NCBI GenBank assembly: GCA_034408895.1
Contig: JAWXCI010000015.1
Span: 1 to 64,000, forward strand
DNA length: 64,000 bases
Direction of reading: 5' to 3'
DNA from: UBA4660 sp034408895
GTDB lineage: Bacteria; Bacteroidota; Bacteroidia; Flavobacteriales_D; Sanyastnellaceae
The notes under the pieces were generated by a model, which was given only the letters and a program-made list of their open reading frames with translations, was not told the DNA's origin and did no database searches. Below are positions 35,558 through 45,349 of the stretch, one piece after another; the first letter of the stretch is position 1, and each line of letters starts with the position of its first letter. Both the position numbers and the translations under genes were made by a program.

Positions 35558-37051
35558 ATGTCCTGGAAATCTTCCCTCAGCAAACCCTTCGCAAAACTTG
35601 TTGCATCACGCCTGAGGAAAATTGGAGATCGTGCTGTTTATTGCCAGGAACGCACCATGCGTGTTCTCATCAGGCAAGCTAAAGAAACCGCATTTGGGCG
35701 CGATCACAAGTTTCGTCACATTGATTCGCACAAGGACTTCACGGATGCAATTCCTATTCGCGACTACGAAGCACTTGCGCCCTACATCGAACGTGCGAAA
35801 GGCCACGAACAAAATGTGTTGTGGCCTGGCCGTCCATTGTACTTCTGCAAAACTTCGGGTACAACAAGTGGCACCAAATACATTCCACTCACGCATCATT
35901 CACTTCCAAATCATATCAACAGCGCACGCAATGCTTTGCTCAGCTACATCGCTGAAACAGGTCGTGCTGATTTCGTAGATGGTAAAATGATTTTCCTGCA
36001 AGGCAGCCCGAAGTTGGAAAAACTTGAATCGGGAATTCCATTCGGAAGACTTTCGGGAATTGTTGCGAATCATATCCCGAAGTATTTGCAGAAAAACAGG
36101 ATGCCATCCTTTGAAACAAATTGCATCAGCGATTGGGAAACAAAAGTGAATGCCATTGCACAAGAAACTTTGCGTGAAGACATGAGCCTGATAAGCGGCA
36201 TACCAAGTTGGGTTCAGATGTATTTCGAAATGCTGTTGAAGAAATCTGGGGAAAAAAACATCAAGAAAATTTTTCCCAACTTCAATCTTTTTGTTTATGG
36301 TGGGGTGAACTATGAGCCGTACAGAAACAAATTCATCCAACTGATTGGTGAAGATATTCCGAGCATCGAACTCTATCCGGCAAGCGAAGGATTTATTGCA
36401 TTTCAAGACACACAGGAGAGTGATGGTTTGTTGTTGAATGTGAGTTCAGGAATCTTCTTCGAGTTCATTCGTGTGGATGAATTCTACAATGAGAATCCAA
36501 AACGCATTTCAATGGCTGATGTGAAAGTGGGTATCAACTACGTTTTGATTCTTTCCAACAATGCTGGATTGTGGGGCTACAACATTGGTGATACTGTTCG
36601 CTTCGTTTCGCTGGAACCACCGCGTATAAAAGTGACAGGCCGCATCGCACATTTTACAAGTGCGTTTGGCGAGCATGTAATAGCTGAAGAAGTGGAACGC
36701 ACTATGAGCGAAGTGTGCCAGCAACAGAATGTGCGTGTTTCAGAATTTCATGTTGCTCCACAAATCAATCCGCAAGAAGGATTGCCTTATCACGAATGGC
36801 TCGTGGAATTTGATGAAGTGCCAAACAACATTAACGAATTTTCAGAGGCATTGGATCATAAAATGGCGGAGCAAAATGTGTACTACAACGATCTTGTCAA
36901 AGGCCATGTATTGAAACCATTAGTTCTCACAGTGCTGGTTCGGGGCGCATTCAACAACTACATGAAAAGCGTAGGTAAATTAGGAGGACAAAACAAAGTG
37001 CCGAGGCTGGCTAACGATAGGAAAATTGCTGAAGAGTTGCTGAAGAGTTGA
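35558..37051 (+). CDS. GH3 family protein (acyl-adenylate-forming acid-amido synthetase-like)
   Basis: 497 residues of the GH3 superfamily, ATP-dependent enzymes that in plants couple acids to amino acids. The ATP-binding motif KTSGTTSGTKYIPL (about 107-120) is present. ELYPASEGF and TGRIAHFTSAFGEHVIAEEVE match the second and third adenylation motifs. Bacterial GH3 members have unknown substrates. It begins after the structured intergenic region and ends 55 bases before the convergent GNAT gene. Confidence 0.88.
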   Translation: MSWKSSLSKPFAKLVASRLRKIGDRAVYCQERTMRVLIRQAKETAFGRDHKFRHIDSHKDFTDAIPIRDYEALAPYIERAKGHEQNVLWPGRPLYFCKTSGTTSGTKYIPLTHHSLPNHINSARNALLSYIAETGRADFVDGKMIFLQGSPKLEKLESGIPFGRLSGIVANHIPKYLQKNRMPSFETNCISDWETKVNAIAQETLREDMSLISGIPSWVQMYFEMLLKKSGEKNIKKIFPNFNLFVYGGVNYEPYRNKFIQLIGEDIPSIELYPASEGFIAFQDTQESDGLLLNVSSGIFFEFIRVDEFYNENPKRISMADVKVGINYVLILSNNAGLWGYNIGDTVRFVSLEPPRIKVTGRIAHFTSAFGEHVIAEEVERTMSEVCQQQNVRVSEFHVAPQINPQEGLPYHEWLVEFDEVPNNINEFSEALDHKMAEQNVYYNDLVKGHVLKPLVLTVLVRGAFNNYMKSVGKLGGQNKVPRLANDRKIAEELLKS

Positions 37052-37099
37052 GCATACTATTCGCTAGCCATGGGCTTGGACATGTTTTCCATTTACTCA

Positions 37100-37117
37100 C
37101 GATAGCTATCGGGATTG
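37100..37117. repeat. Palindromic repeat overlapping the GNAT stop codon
   Basis: The perfect 12-base palindrome CGATAGCTATCG (37100-37111) is followed by GGATTG. The block TAGCTAT-x-GGGATTG also occurs at 6800-6814. On the minus strand the palindrome supplies the TAG stop of the GNAT gene, suggesting insertion or evolution of the element at its 3' end. Confidence 0.55.
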
Positions 37118-37561
37118 TCCTTTCTTAATTTCTATCCAGTGGTTGTGTGTCATTTCAAATTTTATTTCTCCTTTTCCGTGTGTACCCACTTCAATCCAAC
37201 CCGATTGTCTATAAAAGGTTTCTGCTCTTGTATCGGGTGCTGTCCCCAGCCACACTTTGGCTTGTGTTTGGTCAAAATACCAATCAAGCATTAAGTTTTG
37301 GAGCTGCCTCCCTATTCCTAGCTTTTCAAATTCAGGACGGATGAACAATGCCCAGATATTATTTTCTTTCAGGTCGGCTATTGCAAATCCTACAATCTGT
37401 TGGTCAATTTCGCAAACCCAACCTTTACCACGGAGGGTCAAAAATTCCTCACAGTCTTTGTCAGTCACCAGGTCGGGATTGGATAAAATGTTTTCATTTA
37501 CGGAATGCCGCACCAGTTGAATTTGTTTTATGTCGCCAATGCGGGCTTCTCTAAAAGTCAT
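37106..37561 (-). CDS. GNAT family N-acetyltransferase
   Basis: 151 residues. Acetyl-CoA-binding motif A reads RPEFEKLGIGRQLQNLMLDW (Q/RxxGxG/A-type), with motif B in VWLGTAPDTRAETFYRQSGW. The substrate is unknown. The last codons (GQSR then TAG) fall within the palindromic repeat. It converges with the GH3 gene. The following 286 bases up to relA hold no gene that I can support. Confidence 0.85.
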   Translation of the reverse strand: MTFREARIGDIKQIQLVRHSVNENILSNPDLVTDKDCEEFLTLRGKGWVCEIDQQIVGFAIADLKENNIWALFIRPEFEKLGIGRQLQNLMLDWYFDQTQAKVWLGTAPDTRAETFYRQSGWIEVGTHGKGEIKFEMTHNHWIEIKKGQSR

Positions 37562-37847
37562 TTCCTAAGGATTCGTTCTAATATGTTTTGAAGGCAGACT
37601 CGTCAAGCGCACAAACATCGCTGTTTCATTCAATTGTGGGCATGTATGAAAGATGTCCGTTTCGCACATGGCATTGTCAAGCCAATTGAGGATATCGTAA
37701 GCACTAATGCATGTCGTGCGTATGCACGGCTGGCCAAACATCTTATTGGGGTAGTTGGATATTATTTGTCTGATGATTTATGCTCACACATATATAGGAA
37801 TCAAATTTTGCTGACGCTAACTTCGCCTGCTAGTCCAACACGCATTC

Positions 37848-40067
37848 ATGTCCAAGCCGCAAATTGATTTAGAAGCCGAGAAACGTGAACTGCTGCGGAG
37901 GTATCGCGGCCTGTTGCGCGTTTGCCACCGTTCGCGCAGTCGCGCGGACAGGGCACATATCCGCAAGGCCTTCGAAGTTTCAGTGGATGCGCACAAGGAC
38001 ATGCGCAGGAAAAGTGGTGAACCTTATATCTACCACCCGCTTGCCGTAGCCAAAATTGCTGCGGAAGAACTTGGACTCGACACTACTGCTATTGTTTGTG
38101 CCCTGCTTCATGACACGGTCGAGGATACCTACATCACGCTGGAAGACATCGAAAATCTTTTCGGGAAAAAGGAACGCATAATCATTGATGGACTTACTAA
38201 AATTTCTGGCCTTGCTGATTACAGCAATAGCAGCGATCAGGCAGAAAATTTTCGCAAGATGCTGTTGACCATGAGCGATGATGTGCGCGTTATCCTTATC
38301 AAAATGGCCGACCGTCTGCACAACATGCGCACACTCGACCACATGACTCGCGAGAAGCAGTTGAAGATTGCCAGCGAAACACAATTTATGTACGCACCTC
38401 TGGCTCACCGCTTGGGATTGTACAGCGTTAAAACAGAACTCGAAGACCTTTCGCTCAAATACAAACACCCTGAGGAATACCTGGACATTGTAAACCGCCT
38501 CCAGAAAACACAGGCCGTGCGCACCCGGTTCATCAACCAGTTCACATTGCCCATACAACGCGCACTGGAAACACAGGGAGTGAAGTTCGAGTTAAAGGGA
38601 CGCACCAAAAGCATCTTCTCCATCTGGAGTAAGATTCACAAAAAGGGCGTGTCGTTCGAGGAAATTTATGATGTGTTCGCCTTGCGTGTAATTCTCGATT
38701 CTCCGGTGGAAACCGAAAAGGCAGATTGCTGGCGGGTGTATTCGGTGGTCACCGATTTTTATCAGCCGTCACCTGAAAGATTGCGCGACTGGATAAGCAG
38801 TCCAAAAGCCAACGGTTACGAGTCGTTGCACACCACCGTGATGTCACCCTCCGGCAAATGGGTGGAAGTACAAATCCGTTCGCGCAGGATGGATGAACTT
38901 GCCGAGAAAGGATTTGCAGCTCACTGGAAATACAAAGACACACCGGACACACCGGAGAGCAAACTGGATCGCTGGCTTTCACAAGTGCGCGAAGTGCTGG
39001 AGAATCCGGGAGACAGTGCTATCGAATTCATTGACAATTTCAAGCTATCCCTTTTTAGTGAAGAGATTTATGTCTTCACCCCGGACGGTGATTTGAAAAC
39101 ACTTCCCAAGAATGCCACAGCACTCGATTTTGCATTTCACATTCACTCGCAAGTAGGTTATCACTGTATCGGGGCGAAAGTCAATTTCAAACTGATGCCA
39201 CTTTCCCACCAGTTGCGCAGTGGCGATCAGGTGGAAATTCTCACTTCGAAAAAACAACACCCGAAAGAAGACTGGCTCAGCATCGTGATTACCGCAAGTG
39301 CGCGGCACAAAATCCGCGATGCGCTGAAGGAGGAGAAAAAACAAATAGCCGAGGACGGAAAAGAAATGCTCAAGAGGCGTTTCTCTAACCTCAAGGCCGA
39401 ATGGCAGAGTGTGAATGTGGACGAGTTCGTGCGCCACTTCGAAACCGACAACGCCACCGAACTTTATTACCGCATTGCCAAGGGCAGGATTGACCTTACA
39501 AAATTGAAAGGCCACACCGTTGAAGGCGGCAAAGTCAAATTCGAGCGAAAGGAAGAACCACCCAAAAAGGCAGAACAGAAAATTGTCACTGCCACACCTG
39601 CAAAAGGCGAAACACTTCTCATCGGTGATGAAAAGCAGAAGATGGAATTTACGCTGGCAACCTGTTGCACTCCCATTCCGGGAGACGAGGTGTTCGGGTT
39701 CATCTCCGTGAGTGAAGGAATAAAAATCCACCGCATCAATTGCAGCAACGCGCAGGAACTGATGAGCAAATACGCGTACCGTGTTATCAAGGCGAGATGG
39801 AGCAGCCGCGAAATGGTACAGTTCGAAGTGGGTTTAAAATTTTCGGGGATTGATGATGTGGGCATCGTGCAAAACATCACCAACATAATTTCCACCGACA
39901 TGAACGTGAACATGCGGGCCATTTCCTTCGAAGCCAACGATGGAATTTTCCAGGGCAAAGTGATGGTGTTGGTGCATGATACCTCCCACCTCAACTCGCT
40001 CATGGAAAAACTGAAAGCGCTGGAAGGCGTGCTTACGGTGGATAGGATTGAGAGTGAGTTTGCGTGA
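37848..40067 (+). CDS. Bifunctional (p)ppGpp synthetase/hydrolase, RelA/SpoT family
   Basis: Makes and degrades the stringent-response alarmone. At 739 residues it has all four long-RSH domains. The HD hydrolase domain has YHPLAVAKIAAEELGLD and LLHDTVEDT. The synthetase domain has KSIFSIWSKIHKKG and NGYESLHTTV. TGS contains IYVFTPDGDLKTLPKNATALDFAFHIH, and a C-terminal ACT ends at DRIESEFA. HD residues are intact, so a Rel/SpoT-like dual enzyme is most likely. The Fur gene follows 22 bases later. Confidence 0.95.
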   Translation: MSKPQIDLEAEKRELLRRYRGLLRVCHRSRSRADRAHIRKAFEVSVDAHKDMRRKSGEPYIYHPLAVAKIAAEELGLDTTAIVCALLHDTVEDTYITLEDIENLFGKKERIIIDGLTKISGLADYSNSSDQAENFRKMLLTMSDDVRVILIKMADRLHNMRTLDHMTREKQLKIASETQFMYAPLAHRLGLYSVKTELEDLSLKYKHPEEYLDIVNRLQKTQAVRTRFINQFTLPIQRALETQGVKFELKGRTKSIFSIWSKIHKKGVSFEEIYDVFALRVILDSPVETEKADCWRVYSVVTDFYQPSPERLRDWISSPKANGYESLHTTVMSPSGKWVEVQIRSRRMDELAEKGFAAHWKYKDTPDTPESKLDRWLSQVREVLENPGDSAIEFIDNFKLSLFSEEIYVFTPDGDLKTLPKNATALDFAFHIHSQVGYHCIGAKVNFKLMPLSHQLRSGDQVEILTSKKQHPKEDWLSIVITASARHKIRDALKEEKKQIAEDGKEMLKRRFSNLKAEWQSVNVDEFVRHFETDNATELYYRIAKGRIDLTKLKGHTVEGGKVKFERKEEPPKKAEQKIVTATPAKGETLLIGDEKQKMEFTLATCCTPIPGDEVFGFISVSEGIKIHRINCSNAQELMSKYAYRVIKARWSSREMVQFEVGLKFSGIDDVGIVQNITNIISTDMNVNMRAISFEANDGIFQGKVMVLVHDTSHLNSLMEKLKALEGVLTVDRIESEFA

Positions 40068-40089
40068 AGATTCTACCTTCGCTGACACA

Positions 40090-40524
40090 ATGAGTATTGC
40101 CGTTCAGGACAAAGTCAAAGACATATTCACCGCCTACATGGTGCAGCACATGCACCGAAAGACTCCCGAGCGCTATGCTATTCTCCACGAGATCTACGAA
40201 TACCCCGGACACTTTGACGTTGAGTCGCTCTACGTTCGGATGAAGAACAAGAAGTACCGTGTTTCGCGCGCAACTCTTTACAACACCATTGACCTCCTGG
40301 TCGCCTGCAACTTGGTGCGTAAACACCAGTTTGGCAACAACACTGCGCATTTCGAAAAGTCCTACCAGAACCAGCAGCACGATCACATCATACTAACCGA
40401 CACAGGCGAAGTGCTCGAGTTTTGTGACCCGCGCATACAGAATATTAAAGCAACGCTCGAAGAAATTTTCGGAATCAGGATAGAGCATCATTCACTGAAT
40501 TTTTATGGAAGGAAGCAGAAATGA
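40090..40524 (+). CDS. Fur family transcriptional regulator
   Basis: 144 residues from the ATG at 40090 (MSIAVQDKVK). The winged helix-turn-helix has VESLYVRMKNKKYRVSRATLYNTIDLLVACNLV. The regulatory metal site is suggested by QHDHIILTDTGEVLEF. Only one Cys lies in the C-terminal half (EFCDP), so the structural CxxC zinc site found in many Fur proteins is missing. An overlapping longer frame from a GTG at 40048 lies within the relA end and was rejected. The stop overlaps the hydrolase ATG by four bases. TACCTTCG near 40072 may be a -7 element. Confidence 0.85.
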   Translation: MSIAVQDKVKDIFTAYMVQHMHRKTPERYAILHEIYEYPGHFDVESLYVRMKNKKYRVSRATLYNTIDLLVACNLVRKHQFGNNTAHFEKSYQNQQHDHIILTDTGEVLEFCDPRIQNIKATLEEIFGIRIEHHSLNFYGRKQK

Positions 40525-41171
40525 ATGTTTATTTTTTCAGCGGCCTCGGTGCAGACCAACGAGTATTTCAGAAAATCAATCTTCCTGAAAATTTTCATCC
40601 GGTATTCATTAAGTGGATTGAACCTATTGCTAATGAAGCTCTCACAGACTATTGTAAAAGACTCTCTGCTCAAATCGACACAACTGCAAAATTTTCATTC
40701 ATCGGATTATCCTTCGGTGGAATTGTAGCCAGTGAGATGAGTAGGATTTATGCGCCTGAAAAACTCATCCTTATTTCAAGTTTCAACTCATCTTCACAAT
40801 TGCCTCTGCTATTTCGGGCCGTGGGAAAACTGAGGTTGCACTCCCTCATGCCTTCATCATTCTTGGCAAAAGCAAATACTATTCTCTTTTGGTTTTTCTC
40901 TATCTCAATGCATGAGGAAAAAAAGGTTGTGAGAGTTATTCTCAACGAAACGTCACCGGCTTTCATGAAATGGGCGATTCACACATTGCTGAAATGGCGT
41001 GGTATTTCAGCAATTGCAGAAATCATTCGAATTCATGGCGATTGGGACAGAGTGATTCCCCTCAAGCGAGTCAAGGCGAACTTTGTTGTTGAAGGTGGTG
41101 GACATTTTATGGTCTATCAGAAAGCCGAAGAAATCAATGAGATGCTGAAGTTCATTTTGCCTAATCCATAA
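40521..41171 (+). CDS. Alpha/beta hydrolase
   Basis: 216 residues. Nucleophile elbow GLSFGG (about 62-67), late His in EGGGHFMVYQ, and the start YFFSGLGADQRVFQK, which fits short bacterial serine hydrolases of unknown substrate. Translationally coupled to the Fur-family gene (ATGA overlap). No signal peptide. It may be regulated with the upstream regulator. Confidence 0.8.
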   Translation: MNVYFFSGLGADQRVFQKINLPENFHPVFIKWIEPIANEALTDYCKRLSAQIDTTAKFSFIGLSFGGIVASEMSRIYAPEKLILISSFNSSSQLPLLFRAVGKLRLHSLMPSSFLAKANTILFWFFSISMHEEKKVVRVILNETSPAFMKWAIHTLLKWRGISAIAEIIRIHGDWDRVIPLKRVKANFVVEGGGHFMVYQKAEEINEMLKFILPNP

Positions 41172-41226
41172 ACTAGGACAACCATTTGGAGTTGCTACAT
41201 TCGCCCGTTCTTTTTGAAAATCAGCA

Positions 41227-42525
41227 GTGACAAACAAAGCAGACATTCTTCTCGGCCTTCAATGGGGTGACGAGGGTAAAGGCAAACTCGTGGATGTACT
41301 CACTCCTCGTTACGACATCATCGCACGTTTCCAAGGCGGCCCCAACGCTGGGCACACGCTTGAATTTGAAGGAGGCAAACACGTACTTCACACCATCCCT
41401 TCCGGCATTTTTCACAACCATGTTTTGAACCTCATTGGCAATGGTGTAGTGATTGACCCGGTGGTATTTGTCAAAGAAATTTCAGCGTTGCGCGAAAAAA
41501 ATGTTCCCGTTGAAAAACGCCTGCTCATCTCGCGCAAGGCACACATCATCGTTCCCACGCACCGTCTCCTTGACAGGGCAAGCGAAATTGCAAAGGGCGA
41601 AGAAAAAATCGGATCCACACTTAAAGGCATTGGCCCGGCTTACATGGACAAGACCGGCAGAAACGGTTTGCGTGTGGGTGATTTGCTGGAAAGTAATTTC
41701 GAAAAAAAATACAGCGCACTTGTCCTGAAACATAAAGGACTTCTTTCCATGTACGATGGCCACGAACAACTTCTTGCTGAATTGCCAGAAATGGAAAAAG
41801 CTTTTTTCAGCGGTGTTGATGTCTTGCGTAAACTCACTGTTGTTGACAGCGAACACTTCATTAATGATGCGTTGAAATCCGGAAAGAAAATTCTGTCGGA
41901 AGGCGCACAAGGTTCATTGCTCGATATTGATTTTGGTAGTTACCCGTTTGTGACATCCAGTAGCACAATTGCGGCAGGTGCCTGCACAGGACTTGGCATC
42001 GCACCTTCAAGAATTGGTGAAGTGCTTGGAATCTTTAAAGCGTATTGCACTCGCGTGGGGAGCGGCCCGTTCCCCACAGAACTTATGGATGAAACTGGAG
42101 AGCTCATGCGAAAAAAAGGAAACGAGTTTGGCTCAACCACCGGACGCCCACGCAGGTGCGGCTGGTTGGATTTACCTGCGTTGCGTTACGCCTGCATGCT
42201 TAACGGAACTACACAACTCATCATGATGAAGGCAGACGTGTTGAGTGAATTTGAATTCGTCAACATTTGTACACATTATCAATTCGAGGGAAAAGAAATT
42301 GACTACCTGCCTTACGATATTGACCCACAAAAAGTGAAACCCGTTTATGCAAAACTACCTGGATGGAAACAAGACCTCACCGGTATACGTGAACAGGAAG
42401 AACTGCCAAAACAATTGATTGACTACATCGTCTTCATAGAAAAGCAAATGGAAATCCCCATCACCGTGGTTAGTGTCGGCCCCGACCGAACGCAAACTAT
42501 TGTAAGGGAAAAGGTGGTGGCATAA
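41227..42525 (+). CDS. purA: Adenylosuccinate synthetase
   Basis: GTP-dependent first step from IMP to AMP. 432 residues starting with GTG at 41227 (MTNKADILLGLQWGDEGKGK); the GDEGKGK phosphate-binding loop is at about 14-20. GGPNAGHTLEF, the catalytic His region, SEGAQGSLLDIDFGSYPFVTSS and TTGRPRRCGWLDLPALRY are all typical. TACATTCG at 41196-41203 may be the promoter -7 box. The frame is full length. Confidence 0.97.
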   Translation: MTNKADILLGLQWGDEGKGKLVDVLTPRYDIIARFQGGPNAGHTLEFEGGKHVLHTIPSGIFHNHVLNLIGNGVVIDPVVFVKEISALREKNVPVEKRLLISRKAHIIVPTHRLLDRASEIAKGEEKIGSTLKGIGPAYMDKTGRNGLRVGDLLESNFEKKYSALVLKHKGLLSMYDGHEQLLAELPEMEKAFFSGVDVLRKLTVVDSEHFINDALKSGKKILSEGAQGSLLDIDFGSYPFVTSSSTIAAGACTGLGIAPSRIGEVLGIFKAYCTRVGSGPFPTELMDETGELMRKKGNEFGSTTGRPRRCGWLDLPALRYACMLNGTTQLIMMKADVLSEFEFVNICTHYQFEGKEIDYLPYDIDPQKVKPVYAKLPGWKQDLTGIREQEELPKQLIDYIVFIEKQMEIPITVVSVGPDRTQTIVREKVVA

Positions 42526-42549
42526 TCTTTTGATGTCCCACGGAAGCAG

Positions 42550-44133
42550 ATGCGGACTAAAAAAATGATTTTCCGAACTTCATTCAGAAAACAAATCAAT
42601 GCTGTCTCGAAAGTGACGGCCCTGATTCTTTTTCTTTTCACATCGTTACCATTCATTGCCCAGGAACAAAAGAAAAAGGTAAAGTACCATCATTCCGATG
42701 AATTGCTTTACGACAAGGAATTGGTGGATGCTCAACGTCTGATTGGAAACGTTCATCTGGAATACGAGGGAACACATTTTTACAGCGACAGTGCTTATTG
42801 GTACGCAAGCGAAGACTTTGATGCGTTCAGCAATATCCGTATTCAGCGCGGTGCTGATTACACGGTGACCGGTGATTTGATGACGTTCAATCGCAAGGAG
42901 AAAGTCGCAGTACTCACCAACAATGCCCGCCTGCGCGACCGCGAAATGACACTCACTTCCGACCATCTCACTTACAACACCGAAACTGAAATTGCCAATT
43001 ACTTCGGTGGAGGGAAAATTGTTTCTAATGCAAACAAGAATGTGCTCACCAGCGAAAAGGGATTTTACCACGGAACAACCCAAAACTTTTTTTTCAGGAA
43101 AGATGTTGTGCTGAAAAATCCGGACTATACAGTGAACTGTGACACCATGCAGTATAACAACGCTACGGAGATCACTTATTTTTTCGGGCCAACAACCATT
43201 CGCGGTGAGCGCACAACTATCTATTGTGAAAACGGATATTACAACACGCGCACCGACCAATGTCGCTTTGGGAAAAATGCAACTGTGACTTCTGAATCAA
43301 CCGTACTCTCAGGTGACAGCATTTATTATGATGGCAGAAAAAAGATCGGAGAAGTGTTTCGTAATGTCGTGATCCGGGACACCACACAGAGTTACATCAT
43401 CAGCGGTGATTATGGAAAACATCTTGAAATGACAAAGGAAAGTTTTGTGACCGGCCGCGCATTGATGACACAGGTATTTGAAGATGATTCACTCTTCATG
43501 CATGCCGATACATTGAAATCAATTCCCGATTCTCTGGGGCGTGATGTAGTATTTGCATTTCATCATGTAAAACTTTTCAAGACAGACCTTCAGGGTAAAT
43601 GTGATTCGCTGGTTTATGCACAAACAGATTCAACGTTGCGCATGTTTTCTTCACCTGTGTTGTGGAGTGAAAACAATCAGGTAATGGGCGACAGCATTTC
43701 CATCAAAACAAGTGACGGTGAACTTGAAGCTCTTTTGGTGCGCGGCAATGCTTTCATCATTTCGGATGCAGAAATACAAAGTGACACGTCATCCGCATCA
43801 TCCAAATACAACCAGGTAAAGGGAAGAAGAATGACAGGACATTTTTCAGATAATGAATTGAACTCGGTTTATGCAGAAGGCAACGGGCAACTCATTTACT
43901 TCCTCACTGATGAAAAAACGGGGACAGCACGTACAATGGGATTGAACAAGGGAGAATGCTCCAACCTCAATATCGAAATTCATGAAAACCAAATCACGCG
44001 CATACGTATGGAAAAAGATGCGAACTCGGTTTTTAATCCCATGAGGTTTGTTGGAGAAAATGATTTCCTGCTCGAAGGATTTATTTGGAGGGAAGTTGAA
44101 AGGCCGACAAACAAAGAAGAGATTTTTGAGTGA
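42550..44133 (+). CDS. OstA-like protein (LPS transport, LptA/LptD N-terminal fold)
   Basis: 527 residues; signal peptide ending near IAQ. The mature part is a long beta-jellyroll of OstA repeats: LIGNVHLEYEGTHFYSDSAYWYASE, DYTVTGDLMTFNRKEKVAVLTNNARLRD, YTVNCDTMQYNNATEITYFFGPTTIRGE. This form lacks the LptD barrel and is common in Bacteroidota as a putative periplasmic lipopolysaccharide carrier. Nothing unusual in the frame. Ends 2 bases before the convergent ATPase gene. Confidence 0.85.
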   Translation: MRTKKMIFRTSFRKQINAVSKVTALILFLFTSLPFIAQEQKKKVKYHHSDELLYDKELVDAQRLIGNVHLEYEGTHFYSDSAYWYASEDFDAFSNIRIQRGADYTVTGDLMTFNRKEKVAVLTNNARLRDREMTLTSDHLTYNTETEIANYFGGGKIVSNANKNVLTSEKGFYHGTTQNFFFRKDVVLKNPDYTVNCDTMQYNNATEITYFFGPTTIRGERTTIYCENGYYNTRTDQCRFGKNATVTSESTVLSGDSIYYDGRKKIGEVFRNVVIRDTTQSYIISGDYGKHLEMTKESFVTGRALMTQVFEDDSLFMHADTLKSIPDSLGRDVVFAFHHVKLFKTDLQGKCDSLVYAQTDSTLRMFSSPVLWSENNQVMGDSISIKTSDGELEALLVRGNAFIISDAEIQSDTSSASSKYNQVKGRRMTGHFSDNELNSVYAEGNGQLIYFLTDEKTGTARTMGLNKGECSNLNIEIHENQITRIRMEKDANSVFNPMRFVGENDFLLEGFIWREVERPTNKEEIFE

Positions 44134-44135
44134 AC

Positions 44136-45323
44136 TCAAAAAAGATTTCCGCCCCAGAAAAAAGCTTGGAATCCATCTTTGGGCACATACCTTCCCACAA
44201 GCATTCTTTTCTTTATTCCCAATTCTTTCGAGCGTTGCAAGAGTGTGTTCGCATCCGGTGCAAGTGCAGTTTCTTTTACCTCCACCGCAAGTTTTTCCTT
44301 CACGATAAAATCAATTTCCTGCCCGGTTTTTTTCTGATAGTATTGGAGTGTGCCCATAGGTTTCAGTTGTGCCGCAATGGCGTTTTCGAAAAGTTGTCCG
44401 CTCGAAATTTTATCGTCCGCCAATTCATTGAGGATACCTGTATCAGAAAAATAAAATTTCGGCTGGGTTGAAATTTCGCGATCAATGTTTTTAGTGAAAG
44501 GTTTCACTTCGTACAACAAATAAGTGGAGGCAAACAAGGCCAGATAGTCCTTCACCTTGAAACGGTTTAGGCCTGACACGCTGCTGAGTTTGCTGTAATC
44601 GGTTTTGCTTCCTGTACGTGCAGCCATAAGTTTCATGAGCTTGTACAAATCTTCACTCACGGAATAATCGGAGAGCAACTTCACATCCATCTCGATGTAA
44701 GAATTGATGATGTCGCGAAGCAATTCTCTTTTGTCTGTTTGTTTTTGTTGTAGAACCACTTCCGGAAAACCACCATACCTAATGTATTCTTCGTAGAATT
44801 TATTGTACTTATTAAACCATGCTGGGTTGTAGGGTTGCAGCGAATACTTCTGAATGAGATTCAGTGGCTGTTTCCTAAATTGAAGGAACTCAAGAAACGT
44901 GAGGGGTGTCAGTTCAAAAATTCTTTTCCTGCCCGCAAGACTTTCCGAGAAATTATTTTTCAGGTAGTACGAACTCGATCCGGTGATGATGAATTTTGTT
45001 CCATAGGTGTCGTACACATACTTAATAAAACTGGGCAGGTTCGGCACGAGTTGCACTTCATCCAACGCAATGATTCCCTTCCTGCTGAAATCAAATCCAA
45101 GCAGTTCAAGTTCGTCAATGATGGTTTGGTAATTCGGGATATTGAACAGTGCGCGTATTTCAATCCGCTCGCAATCAAGACTCAGTTTGTTGTTCGTTTT
45201 TGCTTGTTGGAGAAGGAAGCGCACAGCAGTGCTTTTTCCCACCCTGCGCATTCCGGTCAACACAAAAACCAGTTTGTTCTCAAGTCCTGGAAGTAATGAT
45301 TCATATTGTTTGCGCAGTATCAT
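44136..45323 (-). CDS. ATP-binding protein, AAA_14/DUF4143 family (second copy)
   Basis: 395 residues. Walker A is LTGMRRVGKSTAVRFLL (about 22-38), Walker B is GIIALDEVQLVPN, and ITGSSSYYL follows; the DUF4143 part contains YIRYGGFPEVVLQ. It has the same architecture as the gene at 1393-2586 but is divergent in sequence, so the two are paralogues or separate acquisitions. Both genes have repeats with 32-33 bp spacing upstream but of different sequence. The function of the family is unknown; possible roles in DNA- or phage-related processes are guesses only. Confidence 0.88.
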   Translation of the reverse strand: MILRKQYESLLPGLENKLVFVLTGMRRVGKSTAVRFLLQQAKTNNKLSLDCERIEIRALFNIPNYQTIIDELELLGFDFSRKGIIALDEVQLVPNLPSFIKYVYDTYGTKFIITGSSSYYLKNNFSESLAGRKRIFELTPLTFLEFLQFRKQPLNLIQKYSLQPYNPAWFNKYNKFYEEYIRYGGFPEVVLQQKQTDKRELLRDIINSYIEMDVKLLSDYSVSEDLYKLMKLMAARTGSKTDYSKLSSVSGLNRFKVKDYLALFASTYLLYEVKPFTKNIDREISTQPKFYFSDTGILNELADDKISSGQLFENAIAAQLKPMGTLQYYQKKTGQEIDFIVKEKLAVEVKETALAPDANTLLQRSKELGIKKRMLVGRYVPKDGFQAFFWGGNLF

Positions 45324-45330
45324 CTGTCGG

Positions 45331-45338
45331 CAAATGTA
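45331..45338 (-). promoter_or_regulatory. TAnnTTTG -7 element for the second DUF4143 ATPase
   Basis: TACATTTG on the minus strand, a perfect -7 consensus match 7 bases upstream of the ATG at 45323. The first upstream repeat (45350-45359) covers the expected -33 region. Confidence 0.5.
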
Positions 45339-45349
45339 ACAAGAGGCAT

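Noticed and set aside
39045..39731. Minus-strand ORF of 228 codons inside relA/spoT
   Set aside because: Antisense to conserved TGS and linker sequence with Phe/Cys-rich composition; not a gene.
42646..43260. Minus-strand ORF of 204 codons opposite the OstA-like gene
   Set aside because: Shadow frame; no recognisable features.
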